A DNA stretch of 64,000 bases from NCBI RefSeq assembly GCF_014132155.1, contig NZ_BLJQ01000001.1, positions 620,001-684,000 of the forward strand, written 5' to 3'. Below the pieces are notes generated by a model. That model saw only the letters and a list, made by a program, of their open reading frames with translations. It ran no database searches and had not been told where the DNA came from. A program made the position numbers and the translations under genes. Below, piece by piece: positions 1 through 8,840 of the stretch. This DNA is from Gluconobacter sp. Gdi (GTDB taxonomy: Bacteria; Pseudomonadota; Alphaproteobacteria; Acetobacterales; Acetobacteraceae). Each line of letters begins with the position of its first letter. Position 1 is the stretch's first letter.

Positions 1-1
1 G

Positions 2-553
2 GAACCGGTAGACCTGATGGCAAACCCGGTCTGGTTCATTCACGGTGGAACTGTACGCCCGGAAGATACCAGCCCGGTTTCCTACACAGCGCTGTTGAAC
101 CTCGCGAACGTGGCAAACGCAGACAATCCGGAGACACTCTGGAAATTCCTGCGTCGCTATGACGAGACGCTGTCGCCAGAAACGCATCCGTATGTCGACA
201 AGCTCGTTCGTTGTGCTCTGACGTACTTCCAGGAGCAAGTGTACCCGAACAAGGTCTATCGTGATCCGTCCGAGACCGAACGAAAGGGGCTTGAAGACCT
301 GGCTGTCGCTCTGGAACGGCTCCCTGTTCATACGTCTCCTGGCGATGTGCAGGATGTCGTGTTCGAGGTCGGCAAGCGCTACTTTGAGAAGTCTGAGCTG
401 CGCTCCTGGTTCGGTTGCCTGTACGAAGTGCTGTTGGGTCAAAGCGAAGGCCCGCGCTTCGGCATTTTCGCGTCACTCTTCGGTTTGCCTGAGACTGTGG
501 CCCTGATCCGGGGTGCACTGGCTCGCCCGGCTGCCGGGACCTCTCAGGTCTGA
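2..553 (+). CDS. lysK: Class I lysyl-tRNA synthetase, C-terminal part (5' end outside window)
   Basis: The reading frame is open from the first bases of the window, so this is the last ~184 residues of a protein that is normally about 530 aa. The C-terminal stretch with the motif RSWFGCLYEVLLGQSEGPRF is characteristic of the archaeal-type (class I) lysine-tRNA ligase found in many Alphaproteobacteria. The enzyme charges tRNA-Lys in the cytoplasm. The HIGH and KMSKS catalytic motifs lie upstream of the window and cannot be checked. An MprF-like gene starts 5 nt after the stop. MprF-type enzymes use lysyl-tRNA, so the pairing makes functional sense. The first ATG visible, at 17, is internal. 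Confidence 0.88.
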   Translation, partial: EPVDLMANPVWFIHGGTVRPEDTSPVSYTALLNLANVANADNPETLWKFLRRYDETLSPETHPYVDKLVRCALTYFQEQVYPNKVYRDPSETERKGLEDLAVALERLPVHTSPGDVQDVVFEVGKRYFEKSELRSWFGCLYEVLLGQSEGPRFGIFASLFGLPETVALIRGALARPAAGTSQV

Positions 554-558
554 CGTCG

Positions 559-2658
559 ATGTGCCCGCCTCGGGAAGACGACTGGCAAAATGATGGGCTT
601 GCTCTCGACGCGGACGACGAGAGCGGGCCTGTCAAAAGCCGCTGGAAATTACTGCTGACACGTGCTCCGGCAATTGTCGGGCTCGTGCTTTTGATTGCCG
701 CTGTGGTGGTGATCTGGCGTGAGCTGCACAATCTTTCCCTGCGGGACATTGCCAGAAGTCTCAGCGATATTCCGGATGGTGCGCTTCTGGCGGGAGCCGG
801 GGCGACGCTTCTGTCGTATTTTATTCTATCGTTTTATGATCGCTTGGCCTGTCTGCATGTCCGGGCCAATGTGTCGTTCAAGCGCTCATCTTTTGCGGCG
901 TTCTGCTCTTACGTCCTCTCGCATAACCTTGGCTGTGCAGCGATTTCGGGTGCTGCGGTGCGGTTTCGGCTTTATCGGAGCTGGGGTGTCGCCCCTGCGG
1001 ATATTGCCCAGATCATTGCCTTCTGCTCAGCAACCTATCTGCTGGGAACCCTCGCCTTGGTCGGAAGCATTCTGACCATTGAGCCGCATGCCATTCCGGT
1101 TCTGTCCCATCTGCCCGCTTTTCTGCTGCGGCTGGCTGGTCTTGGATGCTGGGGTATTCTGGCTGCGTATGTCGTTTTCTCTCGTATTCGTCGACATGTA
1201 AAAATCTGGCGTTACGAGATTGAAATTCCCAGCACGGGTATAGCAATCGCGCAGATTGCAGTCAGTGCCGCTGACATGGCTGCCACCGCTCTGATTGCTT
1301 ACAGTGTGCTGCCGCCGTTGCCTCCGGAAGCCCATTTTGGCTTCGGGACATTCCTTGCCATTTATATCGCGTCTTACACAGCAGGGCTGGTTGCTAGCGT
1401 TCCGGGAGGGCTGGGCGTTTTTGACAGTGCCATGCTTCTGGCATTGCGGCCATATCTTCCGGTCCCGGAAATTATGGGCGCGATCCTCGTTTTCCGCCTG
1501 TTTTACTACATTATTCCGCTGGTCATGGCGGGTCTGATGTTTGCCGGGCATGAACTGTTCCTGCGTGGAGAGCAGGCATTGGTTTCTGCTGGGCAGGCAC
1601 CAAGGCGTATCCGTCCGAGCCAAGTGGTTCGGGAGTCTGAAGCGGACTTCTCTGTCACCATTGCAACCAGCGTTCAGGCTGTAGCCGGAATTCTTCTCGT
1701 CTTTTATGCGCTGGTCGCTGAACTGCCACCTTTGCGGACGTCACTCGGTGCTGCGGTTTCGCAGATTGCAGACTTGTTCCTTACCGTATCGGGCGTTGCT
1801 CTTGTTGGGCTGGCTCTAGGGCTTTCCCAGCGCGTCGCTCTTGCATGGAAGGTTTCTCTGGGCGTTCTGGGTGCATCGGTTGTCTTGCTGGTGCTTCGTC
1901 ATGCGCCATGGGAAGCTCCGGTAGCGCTGGGCCTTGTCATGCTACTGATCGCACCGTTCCGGAATTGCTACTACCGTAGAGCGCACCTTCTCGTAGCTCC
2001 GTTGACGCCAGCCATGCTGGCGCCAATGTCTTTGTGGGCGCTAGGCCTTGTTGGCGTAGGTTGGGTTGCTGTGCAGCGGCATCTGGGTCCAATCTGGTGG
2101 CGCTCCATGATTTATGACGCGCACACGGCGATCGGGCGGTGGTTTCTTGGGCTGTCTGCGCTTTGCGGTCTGTTTGCGCTTTGGGTGGGAATGCGGAGAA
2201 CACGCATTCGTTTTGAGGCTTGGAATGCGGAGAACGAAAGCCATTATCGAAGCCTGTCTCATGCTTTGCAGGAACTTGGACCGCATCGCCCGAGTGGCTT
2301 GCTGCATGACGAAGCAGGCCGAGCCGCCATTCCATTTTTCCGTACAGGTCAGTTCATTATTGGCCTCGGCGATCCGGCAGGAGCCGAGCGTAACTGTATT
2401 GCGGCTATCTGGCGGCTAAGGGATCTGGCACGTCAGGAAGGCCGAAAACTTGCATTTGTGCGTGTTGGCCAGTCTCTGATGGCGGTTTATAATGACCTGG
2501 GTCTTACGGTCTGTCTGGAAGGGCGGGCAGGGACGATCTGCTGTTTTTCCGAGGACTATCGCATGATCCGGGCTTTCCTCATGGGAGAAGAGCGGCGGGC
2601 TCGTAAGAAGCGGGCGTCGTGTCGTCCAGATGTTGCATCAGGCACCACAGGTTCATGA
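559..2658 (+). CDS. MprF-like flippase/lysyltransferase homologue with a shortened C-terminal domain
   Basis: A 699-residue membrane protein. Residues ~30-550 hold about a dozen or more hydrophobic helices and include the conserved flippase-type segment around residues 113-135 (SHNLG...SGAAVRFRLYR) of the LPG synthetase membrane family. From ~565 a cytoplasmic DUF2156 domain begins (GRAAIPFFR, then GLGDPAG, then YNDLGL near 655). It ends soon afterwards in a basic tail. MprF proteins are usually ~840-870 aa, so roughly the second half of the transferase domain is missing. The family moves lysine from lysyl-tRNA to phosphatidylglycerol and flips the product. Here the membrane flippase part looks intact but catalysis is doubtful. 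The start follows the lysK stop by 5 nt with only a weak SD, and the 3' end overlaps marC as ATGA. Confidence 0.8.
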   Translation: MCPPREDDWQNDGLALDADDESGPVKSRWKLLLTRAPAIVGLVLLIAAVVVIWRELHNLSLRDIARSLSDIPDGALLAGAGATLLSYFILSFYDRLACLHVRANVSFKRSSFAAFCSYVLSHNLGCAAISGAAVRFRLYRSWGVAPADIAQIIAFCSATYLLGTLALVGSILTIEPHAIPVLSHLPAFLLRLAGLGCWGILAAYVVFSRIRRHVKIWRYEIEIPSTGIAIAQIAVSAADMAATALIAYSVLPPLPPEAHFGFGTFLAIYIASYTAGLVASVPGGLGVFDSAMLLALRPYLPVPEIMGAILVFRLFYYIIPLVMAGLMFAGHELFLRGEQALVSAGQAPRRIRPSQVVRESEADFSVTIATSVQAVAGILLVFYALVAELPPLRTSLGAAVSQIADLFLTVSGVALVGLALGLSQRVALAWKVSLGVLGASVVLLVLRHAPWEAPVALGLVMLLIAPFRNCYYRRAHLLVAPLTPAMLAPMSLWALGLVGVGWVAVQRHLGPIWWRSMIYDAHTAIGRWFLGLSALCGLFALWVGMRRTRIRFEAWNAENESHYRSLSHALQELGPHRPSGLLHDEAGRAAIPFFRTGQFIIGLGDPAGAERNCIAAIWRLRDLARQEGRKLAFVRVGQSLMAVYNDLGLTVCLEGRAGTICCFSEDYRMIRAFLMGEERRARKKRASCRPDVASGTTGS

Positions 2659-3353
2659 GCCTCCCTCCCAGTCTGGGTAATGCGGTCAATAGTTGGCTGA
2701 TTGCATTTCCAGCACTGTTTTCGATCATCAATCCCCTTGGTGCGTCTTTGATTTTCGCTCAGGCGACAGAGGGGCGGACACGCAAAGAGGTTATCGAACT
2801 GGCGCGGCTTGTCGCGCTGAATTCTCTGGCGATCCTCCTGGTGTCCATCTGGTTTGGCAGCTGGATTCTGAGTTTCTTTGGCATCAGTATGAATGCCCTG
2901 CGCATTACTGGCGGTCTTGTTGTGGCCTCGCGCGCGTGGGTCATGCTGCAGCAGCCGGAGACAAGTGAAGCCCGGAAAGAAAAGCAGGCTCTTCAGGGTG
3001 GTCGAACCGTTGCTGCGCCTGATCTCAAAGAACGCGCTTTCTTTCCGCTGGCCATGCCATTCACCGTGGGGCCAGGGAGCATCTCCGTAGCAATCGCTCT
3101 GAGCTCTTCATGCCCGCCGCATATGCCTGCGCCGGATTATTATATGGGCGTATCAGCAGCGGCGACTGCCATGGGCATCGTCGTTGCCATCGCGTATGCC
3201 TATGCGGAGCGGATCGTTTCGATGCTTGGTATCACTGGCGCGCGGATTGTCAGTCGTTTGGCCGCGCTTATTCTTCTGGCTATCGGAATCCAGATTTTCA
3301 TCTCAGGCGTACAGGGCGTTCTTGTTGATACTTTACGTCTGGCTCGACACTGA
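2655..3353 (+). CDS. MarC family integral membrane protein
   Basis: A 232-residue polytopic membrane protein with about six hydrophobic helices. It has the MarC/UPF0056 hallmarks: an N-terminal segment with SIINPLGASLIF, a GGLVVASRAWVML stretch and AMPFTVGPGSISVAIAL in the middle. The molecular function of the family is unknown; despite its name it has no firm role in multidrug resistance. I chose the ATG at 2655 because it overlaps the mprF stop as ATGA. An alternative upstream start at 2619 would add 12 unconserved residues. It ends 4 nt from the convergent UDG-family gene, with no visible terminator between them. Confidence 0.88.
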   Translation: MSLPPSLGNAVNSWLIAFPALFSIINPLGASLIFAQATEGRTRKEVIELARLVALNSLAILLVSIWFGSWILSFFGISMNALRITGGLVVASRAWVMLQQPETSEARKEKQALQGGRTVAAPDLKERAFFPLAMPFTVGPGSISVAIALSSSCPPHMPAPDYYMGVSAAATAMGIVVAIAYAYAERIVSMLGITGARIVSRLAALILLAIGIQIFISGVQGVLVDTLRLARH

Positions 3354-3357
3354 TATT

Positions 3358-3963
3358 TCAATCGGAACTGAGTATCTTCTGGACCTGTTCCCGAAGGGCA
3401 GGGATGACTTCTTCCTGAAACCATGGTGCTCTTTTTTCCCAGACACCCGTTCTCCATGAGGGATGAGGCAGTGGAAAATAGTTCTCAGGCAGATAATGGC
3501 GAAAATTCCTGACGCGCTCCGTGACCGACCCGCGACCCAAGACGTGATTCTGGGAATAACTACCAACCAATAGTGTAAGGCGAAGAGCGGGCATCAGGGA
3601 TAAAACCCTGTTTCTCCAGATTGGTGCGCATTCCGGGCGGGGAGGGCAGTCTCCTCCTTTGGGGAGCCTGCCCGGGTAACAGAGACCCATTGGCAGAATT
3701 GCGACCTGTCTGGTGTCATAGAATATGTCTTCCGAGAGCCCGAGCCACTCTCTGAGACGAACTCCGGACGGATCCTTGAAAGACGTATTGCTGAGATGCG
3801 CTTTGGTTCCAGGCGCCTGACTTGCAATCAGGAGCCTGGAGGTTGCTGAAACGTGGATCAGCGGACGTGCACCAAGAGGAAGGTGCTCTTCACAGACCCG
3901 GCAAGCGCGGACTTCGCGAACCAGAGCTGTCAGGCGATCTTGTGTCGTTGGGCTGGAAATCAT
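3358..3963 (-). CDS. Uracil-DNA glycosylase superfamily protein
   Basis: A 201-residue protein with uracil-DNA glycosylase fold motifs: an N-terminal C-x2-C pair (Cys21, Cys24), motif 1-like IASQAPG (46-52), ILPMGLCYPG in the middle and a C-terminal HPSWR motif. Members excise or bind deaminated bases in DNA. The Cys pairs (Cys21/24 and a GDCPPRPEC segment) could hold an iron-sulfur cluster as in family 4/5 enzymes, but this is inferred only. Which UDG family it belongs to cannot be fixed by eye. The start overlaps the thpR stop by 4 nt, so the two are probably co-transcribed. Confidence 0.8.
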   Translation of the reverse strand: MISSPTTQDRLTALVREVRACRVCEEHLPLGARPLIHVSATSRLLIASQAPGTKAHLSNTSFKDPSGVRLREWLGLSEDIFYDTRQVAILPMGLCYPGRLPKGGDCPPRPECAPIWRNRVLSLMPALRLTLLVGSYSQNHVLGRGSVTERVRNFRHYLPENYFPLPHPSWRTGVWEKRAPWFQEEVIPALREQVQKILSSD

Positions 3964-4523
3964 TCATCCTCAGGAAGAAGTGGCATTTCAGGGTGCCAGG
4001 CATATTCGGCCTGCGCGACATAGACGTGCTGGTCGTAACCGCGAAGACTCTCAAAGAGCGTAACGTGCTCGACAGGCATTGGCTCACTTCTGAAGAGATT
4101 ATGTCTCTGAACCCAGCGAGCTGCGTCAGCTCTCTGCGTTGTTGCGAGATGGCCGAGAGTGACGCTGGGTTGGAAGCGGCGCTTGGCAGGTGCGCATCCT
4201 GCTTTGCGGAGTGTTTTTTCCACTTGTGCCTGAAGCGTCTCCAGAGCGGCAGATCGTTCGATGCCGATTGTCAGGCTGTCAGATGTCATGCCCTCTCGCA
4301 GTCCGGCACCCGAAAACGAGATATCGAACGGCTTCCAGGATAGTCGGGAAAGGGCGAGATCGATCTCGCCCATCACGTAGCGATCGGTAATTTCACCAAT
4401 AAAGCGCAAGGCCAGATGGTAATTTTCCGAAGGCACCCATTGCACGCCAGGGAGCGTTCCACGGAGGAGAGCAAGCGCTTCGCGCTGGGAGGGGGAGAGG
4501 TCGAGTGCGACAAAAAGTCTCAA
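3960..4523 (-). CDS. thpR: RNA 2',3'-cyclic phosphodiesterase (ThpR/LigT family) with an altered second HxTx motif
   Basis: A 187-residue 2H-phosphoesterase relative. The N-terminus (RLFVALDL) and the first catalytic motif HLAL (His36-Leu39) match ThpR, which opens 2',3'-cyclic phosphates on RNA ends. The second motif, normally HxTL within FxPHxTL, reads FQPSVTL here (Ser120 in place of His; codon AGC). The later HVTLFES segment (153-159) fits the usual final strand, not the active site. The enzyme may therefore be impaired or changed, or may bind ligand only. It is first of a two-gene unit with the UDG-family gene and diverges from the BI-1 gene. Confidence 0.8.
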   Translation of the reverse strand: MRLFVALDLSPSQREALALLRGTLPGVQWVPSENYHLALRFIGEITDRYVMGEIDLALSRLSWKPFDISFSGAGLREGMTSDSLTIGIERSAALETLQAQVEKTLRKAGCAPAKRRFQPSVTLGHLATTQRADAARWVQRHNLFRSEPMPVEHVTLFESLRGYDQHVYVAQAEYAWHPEMPLLPEDE

Positions 4524-4672
4524 GAGGCTCGTTTCCCGAGGAAATGAAACACAGATATGAAGGGTCTTCTTGACCGTACAGTGAAAAGCCCCACATTCAG
4601 GGAAAGTACGGGCGAGCTTGTAAGGTTCGTCAAGCGCCCTTTTTAAAAGGGTCTTTTACTGGAAAAGGTGTC

Positions 4673-5443
4673 ATGGCTTTTAATTCCAACTTCGGCAGGG
4701 CCGGCACTCAGGCAGGCGCAGGCAGTCTCGATGCCGGTCTCCGCGCCTATATGTGCCGCGTCTTCAACTGGATGGCGATTGGCCTCGTTGTCACGGGGCT
4801 CGTTGCTTATGGTGTGGCGGAAACATCTCTGCGCACGCTGTTCTTTCACATTGCAGAAACTTCAAGCGGCGCCTTTGTGCTGCGGCCTACTTTTCTGGGC
4901 GGCATCATGATCTTCGCGCCACTGGCGTTCGTGATGGTCCTGTCCTTCGGGATCAACCGGCTGTCGCGCCCCGCAGTGCAGGCGATCTTCCTGCTCTTCA
5001 GTGCGACGATGGGGGCCAGTATGGCCAGCTTGCTGCTGAGTTATACGGGTGTTTCCGTCGCACGGACGTTCTTCATCAGTGCGGCAATGTTCGGCGGTAT
5101 GGCTCTGTGGGGATACACCACGGGGGCGAACCTTCTTCGACTCGGTTCCTTCCTGTTCATGGGCCTGATTGGCCTCATGATCGCGATGGTTGTGAACATC
5201 TTCCTGCACAGTGCACCGCTGGCAATGCTCGTTTCTCTAATCGGAGTTGCGCTTTTTACAGGTCTTGCGGCTTACGATACCCAGCGTATCAAGATTAACT
5301 ACCAGCAATATATGTCGTTTGCGTCTTCGGATGATATTGCTCGACTAAGCATTTACGATGCGCTGTCGATGTATCTCAATTTCGTGAACCTCTTTCAGTT
5401 TCTTATTCAGTTCACGGGTGTACGCTCCAGTAATAGCGACTGA
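4673..5443 (+). CDS. Bax inhibitor-1/YccA family membrane protein
   Basis: A 256-residue protein with about seven hydrophobic segments. It shows the BI-1 pattern: MCRVFNWMAIGLVVTG near the N-terminus, a central block of helices, and GLAAYDTQRIK followed by ALSMYLNFVNLF near the C-terminus. Bacterial members such as YccA and YbhL act in the inner membrane; YccA modulates FtsH, and some members leak calcium. The ATG at 4673 has an AAAGG-type SD about 7 nt upstream. An overlapping ORF starting at 4668 is a shadow. The gene is monocistronic, closed by a strong terminator at 5475. Confidence 0.92.
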   Translation: MAFNSNFGRAGTQAGAGSLDAGLRAYMCRVFNWMAIGLVVTGLVAYGVAETSLRTLFFHIAETSSGAFVLRPTFLGGIMIFAPLAFVMVLSFGINRLSRPAVQAIFLLFSATMGASMASLLLSYTGVSVARTFFISAAMFGGMALWGYTTGANLLRLGSFLFMGLIGLMIAMVVNIFLHSAPLAMLVSLIGVALFTGLAAYDTQRIKINYQQYMSFASSDDIARLSIYDALSMYLNFVNLFQFLIQFTGVRSSNSD

Positions 5444-5474
5444 CAGTACATTAGCGTTACTCGAAAGTTTCCAG

Positions 5475-5507
5475 AGGGAGCGACAGTCAATGTCGCTCCC
5501 TTTCTTG
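5475..5507 (+). terminator. Rho-independent terminator after the BI-1 gene
   Basis: Arms 5476-5485 and 5491-5500 are perfectly complementary (GGGAGCGACA / TGTCGCTCCC), with a 5-nt loop and one further A-T pair. The hairpin is followed by TTTCTTG. Confidence 0.85.
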
Positions 5508-5814
5508 TTTGCGGACTAAAAAGGTCTTGAATTATTTCCGTCTCATTCGGGAAGGTTTACATTAAAAAATTGTAACTTTATCGTTTAATGAAAGCGGTAA
5601 TGAAATCAAATGTGGCGAAAAACAGCCATTTGCAGGGGAGAGAGGGTCATGCCCCATCCCTCACGAAATCCGTGATAAGCCTTGTCTTCCGGGCGATTCA
5701 GGCAGAAAAAACCTGAGGAACCGGGACAGTCGTGTCCCATGCTGAATGAATTTCAGGATCGGATCTTTGATCCGGTTCCTGACGTCAGGATACGAACGAG
5801 AAAGGCAGCAGACT
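5508..5814 (+). promoter_or_regulatory. Long, structured leader upstream of cyoABCD
   Basis: This stretch carries no recognisable protein. An AT-rich part (5525-5600) offers a possible sigma70-type promoter: TTTACA at 5556-5561, a 17-nt gap, then TATCGT at 5579-5584 (weak match). Downstream lie three inverted repeats in a row: 5723-5728/5733-5738 (GGGACA/TGTCCC), 5760-5774 (GGATC TTT GATCC plus one pair) and a perfect 14-bp palindrome at 5777-5790 (TCCTGACGTCAGGA). These could be operators or RNA hairpins in the 5' UTR. The promoter assignment is tentative. Confidence 0.4.
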
Positions 5815-5895
5815 ATGGCAGCGTTCGGCAGCTCTGATGCGGCCCTTATCGTGTCAAACCGTTTCCCGGCGAATACTCCATGCCGGAACGGATGA
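5815..5895 (+). CDS. Possible 26-codon upstream ORF coupled to cyoA
   Basis: An ATG at 5815, preceded by GAGAAAGG (5798-5805, about 9 nt upstream), opens a 26-codon frame ending in TGA at 5893-5895. That stop overlaps the candidate cyoA starts at 5892 (ATGA) and 5895. The peptide has no recognisable motif or attenuator-like codon run. It may be a translated leader that couples ribosomes to cyoA, or chance. Confidence 0.35.
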   Translation: MAAFGSSDAALIVSNRFPANTPCRNG

Positions 5896-6830
5896 TGAAA
5901 GCAGGACCGATGAAAAAACTCTGGCGATATCTCCCAGCGTTGCCGGCGCTGATGCTATCGGGTTGCACGGTTGATCTGCTTCAGCCGCGCGGTCCGATCG
6001 CAGAAATGAACCGCGATGTCATGGTGGCAGAATTTGTCATCATGATGTTCGTTGTGGTTCCGACCTGTATCGCAACGCTTTACTTTGCTTGGAAGTATCG
6101 TGCTTCCAACACCCAGGCCGAGTATCTGCCGACCTGGGATCACTCAACGAAGATTGAGTATGTTATCTGGGGCGTACCTTCCCTGATCATTATCGCTCTT
6201 GGCGCGATCAGCTGGTACAGCACCCACGCTTACGACCCGTACCGCCCAATCCAGACGGCTGATAATGTTAAGCCGCTGAACGTCCAGGTGGTCTCTCTCG
6301 ACTGGAAATGGCTGTTCATCTATCCGGATCTGGGGATCGCAACGATCAACCAGCTGGATGTCCCGACGAACACGCCGCTGAACTTCCAGATCACCTCTGA
6401 CACCGTCATGACGTCTTTCTTCATCCCGCGTCTGGGATCGATGATTTACTCCATGCCAGGTCAGCAGACGCAGCTGCATCTTCTTGCAACTGAGTCCGGT
6501 GATTATCTGGGTGAAGCTTCCCAGTTCAGTGGTCGCGGTTTCTCTGACATGAAGTTCCGCACCCTCGCCATGGCACCTGAAGAATTCAGTGCCTGGGTCG
6601 AGAAGGTGAAGAGCGGCAGCGAAAACCTCGATGACACGACATATCCGAAGTATTCCGCCCCGCAGGAAGCTGCGCCGGTTCAGTACTTCGCGCATGTCCA
6701 GCCGGATCTCTTCGACGGCATCGTCGCCAAGTACAACAATGGCATGATGGTTGAGAAGACGACGGGCAAGGTCATGCATATGCAGTCCGCTTCCAGCGCT
6801 GCACCGTCCGACACTGGCATGAAGGAATAA
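5892..6830 (+). CDS. cyoA: Ubiquinol oxidase bo3-type subunit II
   Basis: Subunit II of the cytochrome bo3 quinol oxidase, anchored in the cytoplasmic membrane with a periplasmic cupredoxin-like domain. The N-terminus is a lipoprotein signal ending in LSGC, followed by two membrane helices (about residues 40-62 and 85-105). Conserved blocks include [33 protein letters not shown] and [10 protein letters not shown]. Length matches the family (~310). Starts at 5880, 5892, 5895 and 5910 are all possible. I prefer 5892/5895 because they overlap the upstream ORF stop. The ATG at 5910 gives the most compact signal peptide but its AGGA lies only 3 nt away. First structural gene of cyoABCD. Confidence 0.95.
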   Translation: MMKAGPMKKLWRYLPALPALMLSGCTVDLLQPRGPIAEMNRDVMVAEFVIMMFVVVPTCIATLYFAWKYRASNTQAEYLPTWDHSTKIEYVIWGVPSLIIIALGAISWYSTHAYDPYRPIQTADNVKPLNVQVVSLDWKWLFIYPDLGIATINQLDVPTNTPLNFQITSDTVMTSFFIPRLGSMIYSMPGQQTQLHLLATESGDYLGEASQFSGRGFSDMKFRTLAMAPEEFSAWVEKVKSGSENLDDTTYPKYSAPQEAAPVQYFAHVQPDLFDGIVAKYNNGMMVEKTTGKVMHMQSASSAAPSDTGMKE

Positions 6831-6837
6831 CCGACAG

Positions 6838-8826
6838 ATGCTCGGAAAACTCTCCCTTTCAGCCATACCTTTCGATGTGCCGATCCTTGTCGGCACATTC
6901 CTGGGTGTGGCTGTCATCGGCCTTGCCGTGCTGGGTGCCGTTACTTACTTCGGTAAGTGGGGTTACCTGTGGCGTGAATGGCTGACGACAGTCGACCATA
7001 AGCGCCTTGCCGTGATGTATATCATCCTGGCAATTGTCATGCTGTTCCGCGGCTTCGCGGACGCCATCATGATGCGTACCCAGCTCGCGCTGGCCTATGC
7101 CGGTAACCCTGGTTACCTTCCGCCACACCACTACGACCAGATCTTCTCCGCTCACGGCACGATCATGATTTTCTTCATGGCCATGGCGTTCATGACGGGG
7201 CTGCTCAACCTGGTGGTGCCTCTCCAGATCGGTGCGCGCGACGTTGCGTTCCCGTTCCTGAACTCGCTCAGCTTCTACATGACGCTGGTCGGCGCCCTTC
7301 TGATCAACCTTTCACTGTTCATCGGTGAGTTTGCTCAGTGCGGTTGGCTGGTTTACCCGCCTCTGTCCGAGATGCAGTTCAGCCCGGGCGTCGGCGTTGA
7401 CTACTACATCTGGGCCGTTCAGATTTCTGGTGTCGGAACGCTTCTGACGGGCGTGAACTTCTTCACGACCATCGTTAAGATGCGTGCTCCTGGCATGGGC
7501 TGGATGCAGATGCCGGTCTTCACGTGGACAGCGTTCTGCACGACCGTGCTGATCATGGTGTCCTTCCCGGTTTTGACGGTTACGCTGGCACTGCTCAGCC
7601 TCGACCGTTACCTCGGCATGCACTTCTTCACGAACGATGCCGGCGGCAACGTCATGCTGTATCTGAGCATGATCTGGACCTGGGGCCATCCGGAAGTTTA
7701 CATCCTGGTCATCCCGGCCTTCGGTGTTTTCTCTGAAGTTACCTCAACGTTCTCCCGCAAGCCGCTCTTCGGCTACAACACGATGGTTTACGCTACGTGC
7801 TCCATCATGGTGCTGTCGTTCGTCGTGTGGGTGCATCACTTCTTCACCATGGGCGCAGGCGCCAACGTCAATACCTTCTTCGGTATCATGACGATGGTTA
7901 TCGCAGTCCCGACTGGTGTGAAGATCTTCAACTGGCTGTTCACCATGTATAAGGGACGTGTTGAATTCACGGCTCCGATGTACTGGACGATCGGCTTCAT
8001 GATCACCTTCTCCATCGGTGGCATGACGGGCGTCATGATGGCCATGCCGGCCGCTGACTGGATCCTTCACAACTCCCTGTTCCTCATTGCCCACTTCCAC
8101 AACGTCATCATCGGCGGCGTGTATTTCGGTTACATTGCAGGTATGGGCTTCTGGTTCCCGAAGGCTTTCGGCTTCAAGCTGAACGAAGCCTGGGGCAAGC
8201 GCGCGTTCTGGTGCTGGTTCGTTGGCTTCTATCTTGCCTTCGTTCCGCTGTATGTCCTCGGTCTCGAAGGCATGACGCGTCGTATGAACCACTACGACAA
8301 TCCGGACTGGCGTCCGTGGCTGCTGATTGCAGAAGCTGGTGCGGTTGTTATCGCTCTGGGTATCGTCTGCCAGCTCACGCAGCTTTACGTCTCCATCCGT
8401 GACCGTAACCTGCCGGAAAACCTCGACCTGACGGGCGATCCATGGGGTGGCCGTACGCTGGAGTGGTCCATTTCTTCTCCGCCGCCGGCTTATAACTTCG
8501 CAGTGATCCCGGACATTCACGGTCTGGACACGTTCCACACCGAGAAGCAGCTTGGCCGTCGTGCACACAACAAGCCGCTTGCTCCGATCCACATGCCGAA
8601 GAACACCGCTGCTGGTGCCTTCATCGGTGCGTTCGCCTTCATCTTAGGCTTCGGTGCAATCTGGTACATCTGGTGGATGGCTGGTCTTGGTCTGATCGGT
8701 ATCGCTGTCACCATGATCATGCGCAGTGCAAACCGTGATATCGACTACTACGTCCCTGTCAGCGAAATCGAGCACAACGAGGAAGTTTATTCCCGTCGTA
8801 TCGCCGCTGCTCAGGCAGCAGAGTAA
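6838..8826 (+). CDS. cyoB: Ubiquinol oxidase bo3-type subunit I
   Basis: The 662-residue catalytic subunit, a 15-helix haem-copper oxidase that reduces oxygen to water with electrons from ubiquinol and pumps protons. Visible ligands are the low-spin haem His in SAHGTIM, the copper-site His in WGHPEVY, the HH pair in VHHFFTMG and the His residues of HFHNVIIGG. The length matches Escherichia coli CyoB. The gene starts 7 nt after cyoA with AAGGA upstream. Codon use is strongly biased, as expected for a highly expressed respiratory gene. Confidence 0.98.
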   Translation: MLGKLSLSAIPFDVPILVGTFLGVAVIGLAVLGAVTYFGKWGYLWREWLTTVDHKRLAVMYIILAIVMLFRGFADAIMMRTQLALAYAGNPGYLPPHHYDQIFSAHGTIMIFFMAMAFMTGLLNLVVPLQIGARDVAFPFLNSLSFYMTLVGALLINLSLFIGEFAQCGWLVYPPLSEMQFSPGVGVDYYIWAVQISGVGTLLTGVNFFTTIVKMRAPGMGWMQMPVFTWTAFCTTVLIMVSFPVLTVTLALLSLDRYLGMHFFTNDAGGNVMLYLSMIWTWGHPEVYILVIPAFGVFSEVTSTFSRKPLFGYNTMVYATCSIMVLSFVVWVHHFFTMGAGANVNTFFGIMTMVIAVPTGVKIFNWLFTMYKGRVEFTAPMYWTIGFMITFSIGGMTGVMMAMPAADWILHNSLFLIAHFHNVIIGGVYFGYIAGMGFWFPKAFGFKLNEAWGKRAFWCWFVGFYLAFVPLYVLGLEGMTRRMNHYDNPDWRPWLLIAEAGAVVIALGIVCQLTQLYVSIRDRNLPENLDLTGDPWGGRTLEWSISSPPPAYNFAVIPDIHGLDTFHTEKQLGRRAHNKPLAPIHMPKNTAAGAFIGAFAFILGFGAIWYIWWMAGLGLIGIAVTMIMRSANRDIDYYVPVSEIEHNEEVYSRRIAAAQAAE

Positions 8827-8840
8827 GGGGGGCATAGCTA

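Noticed and set aside
7744-8592. 282-codon open frame opposite cyoB
   Set aside because: cyoB is certain; the opposite frame is a codon-bias shadow.
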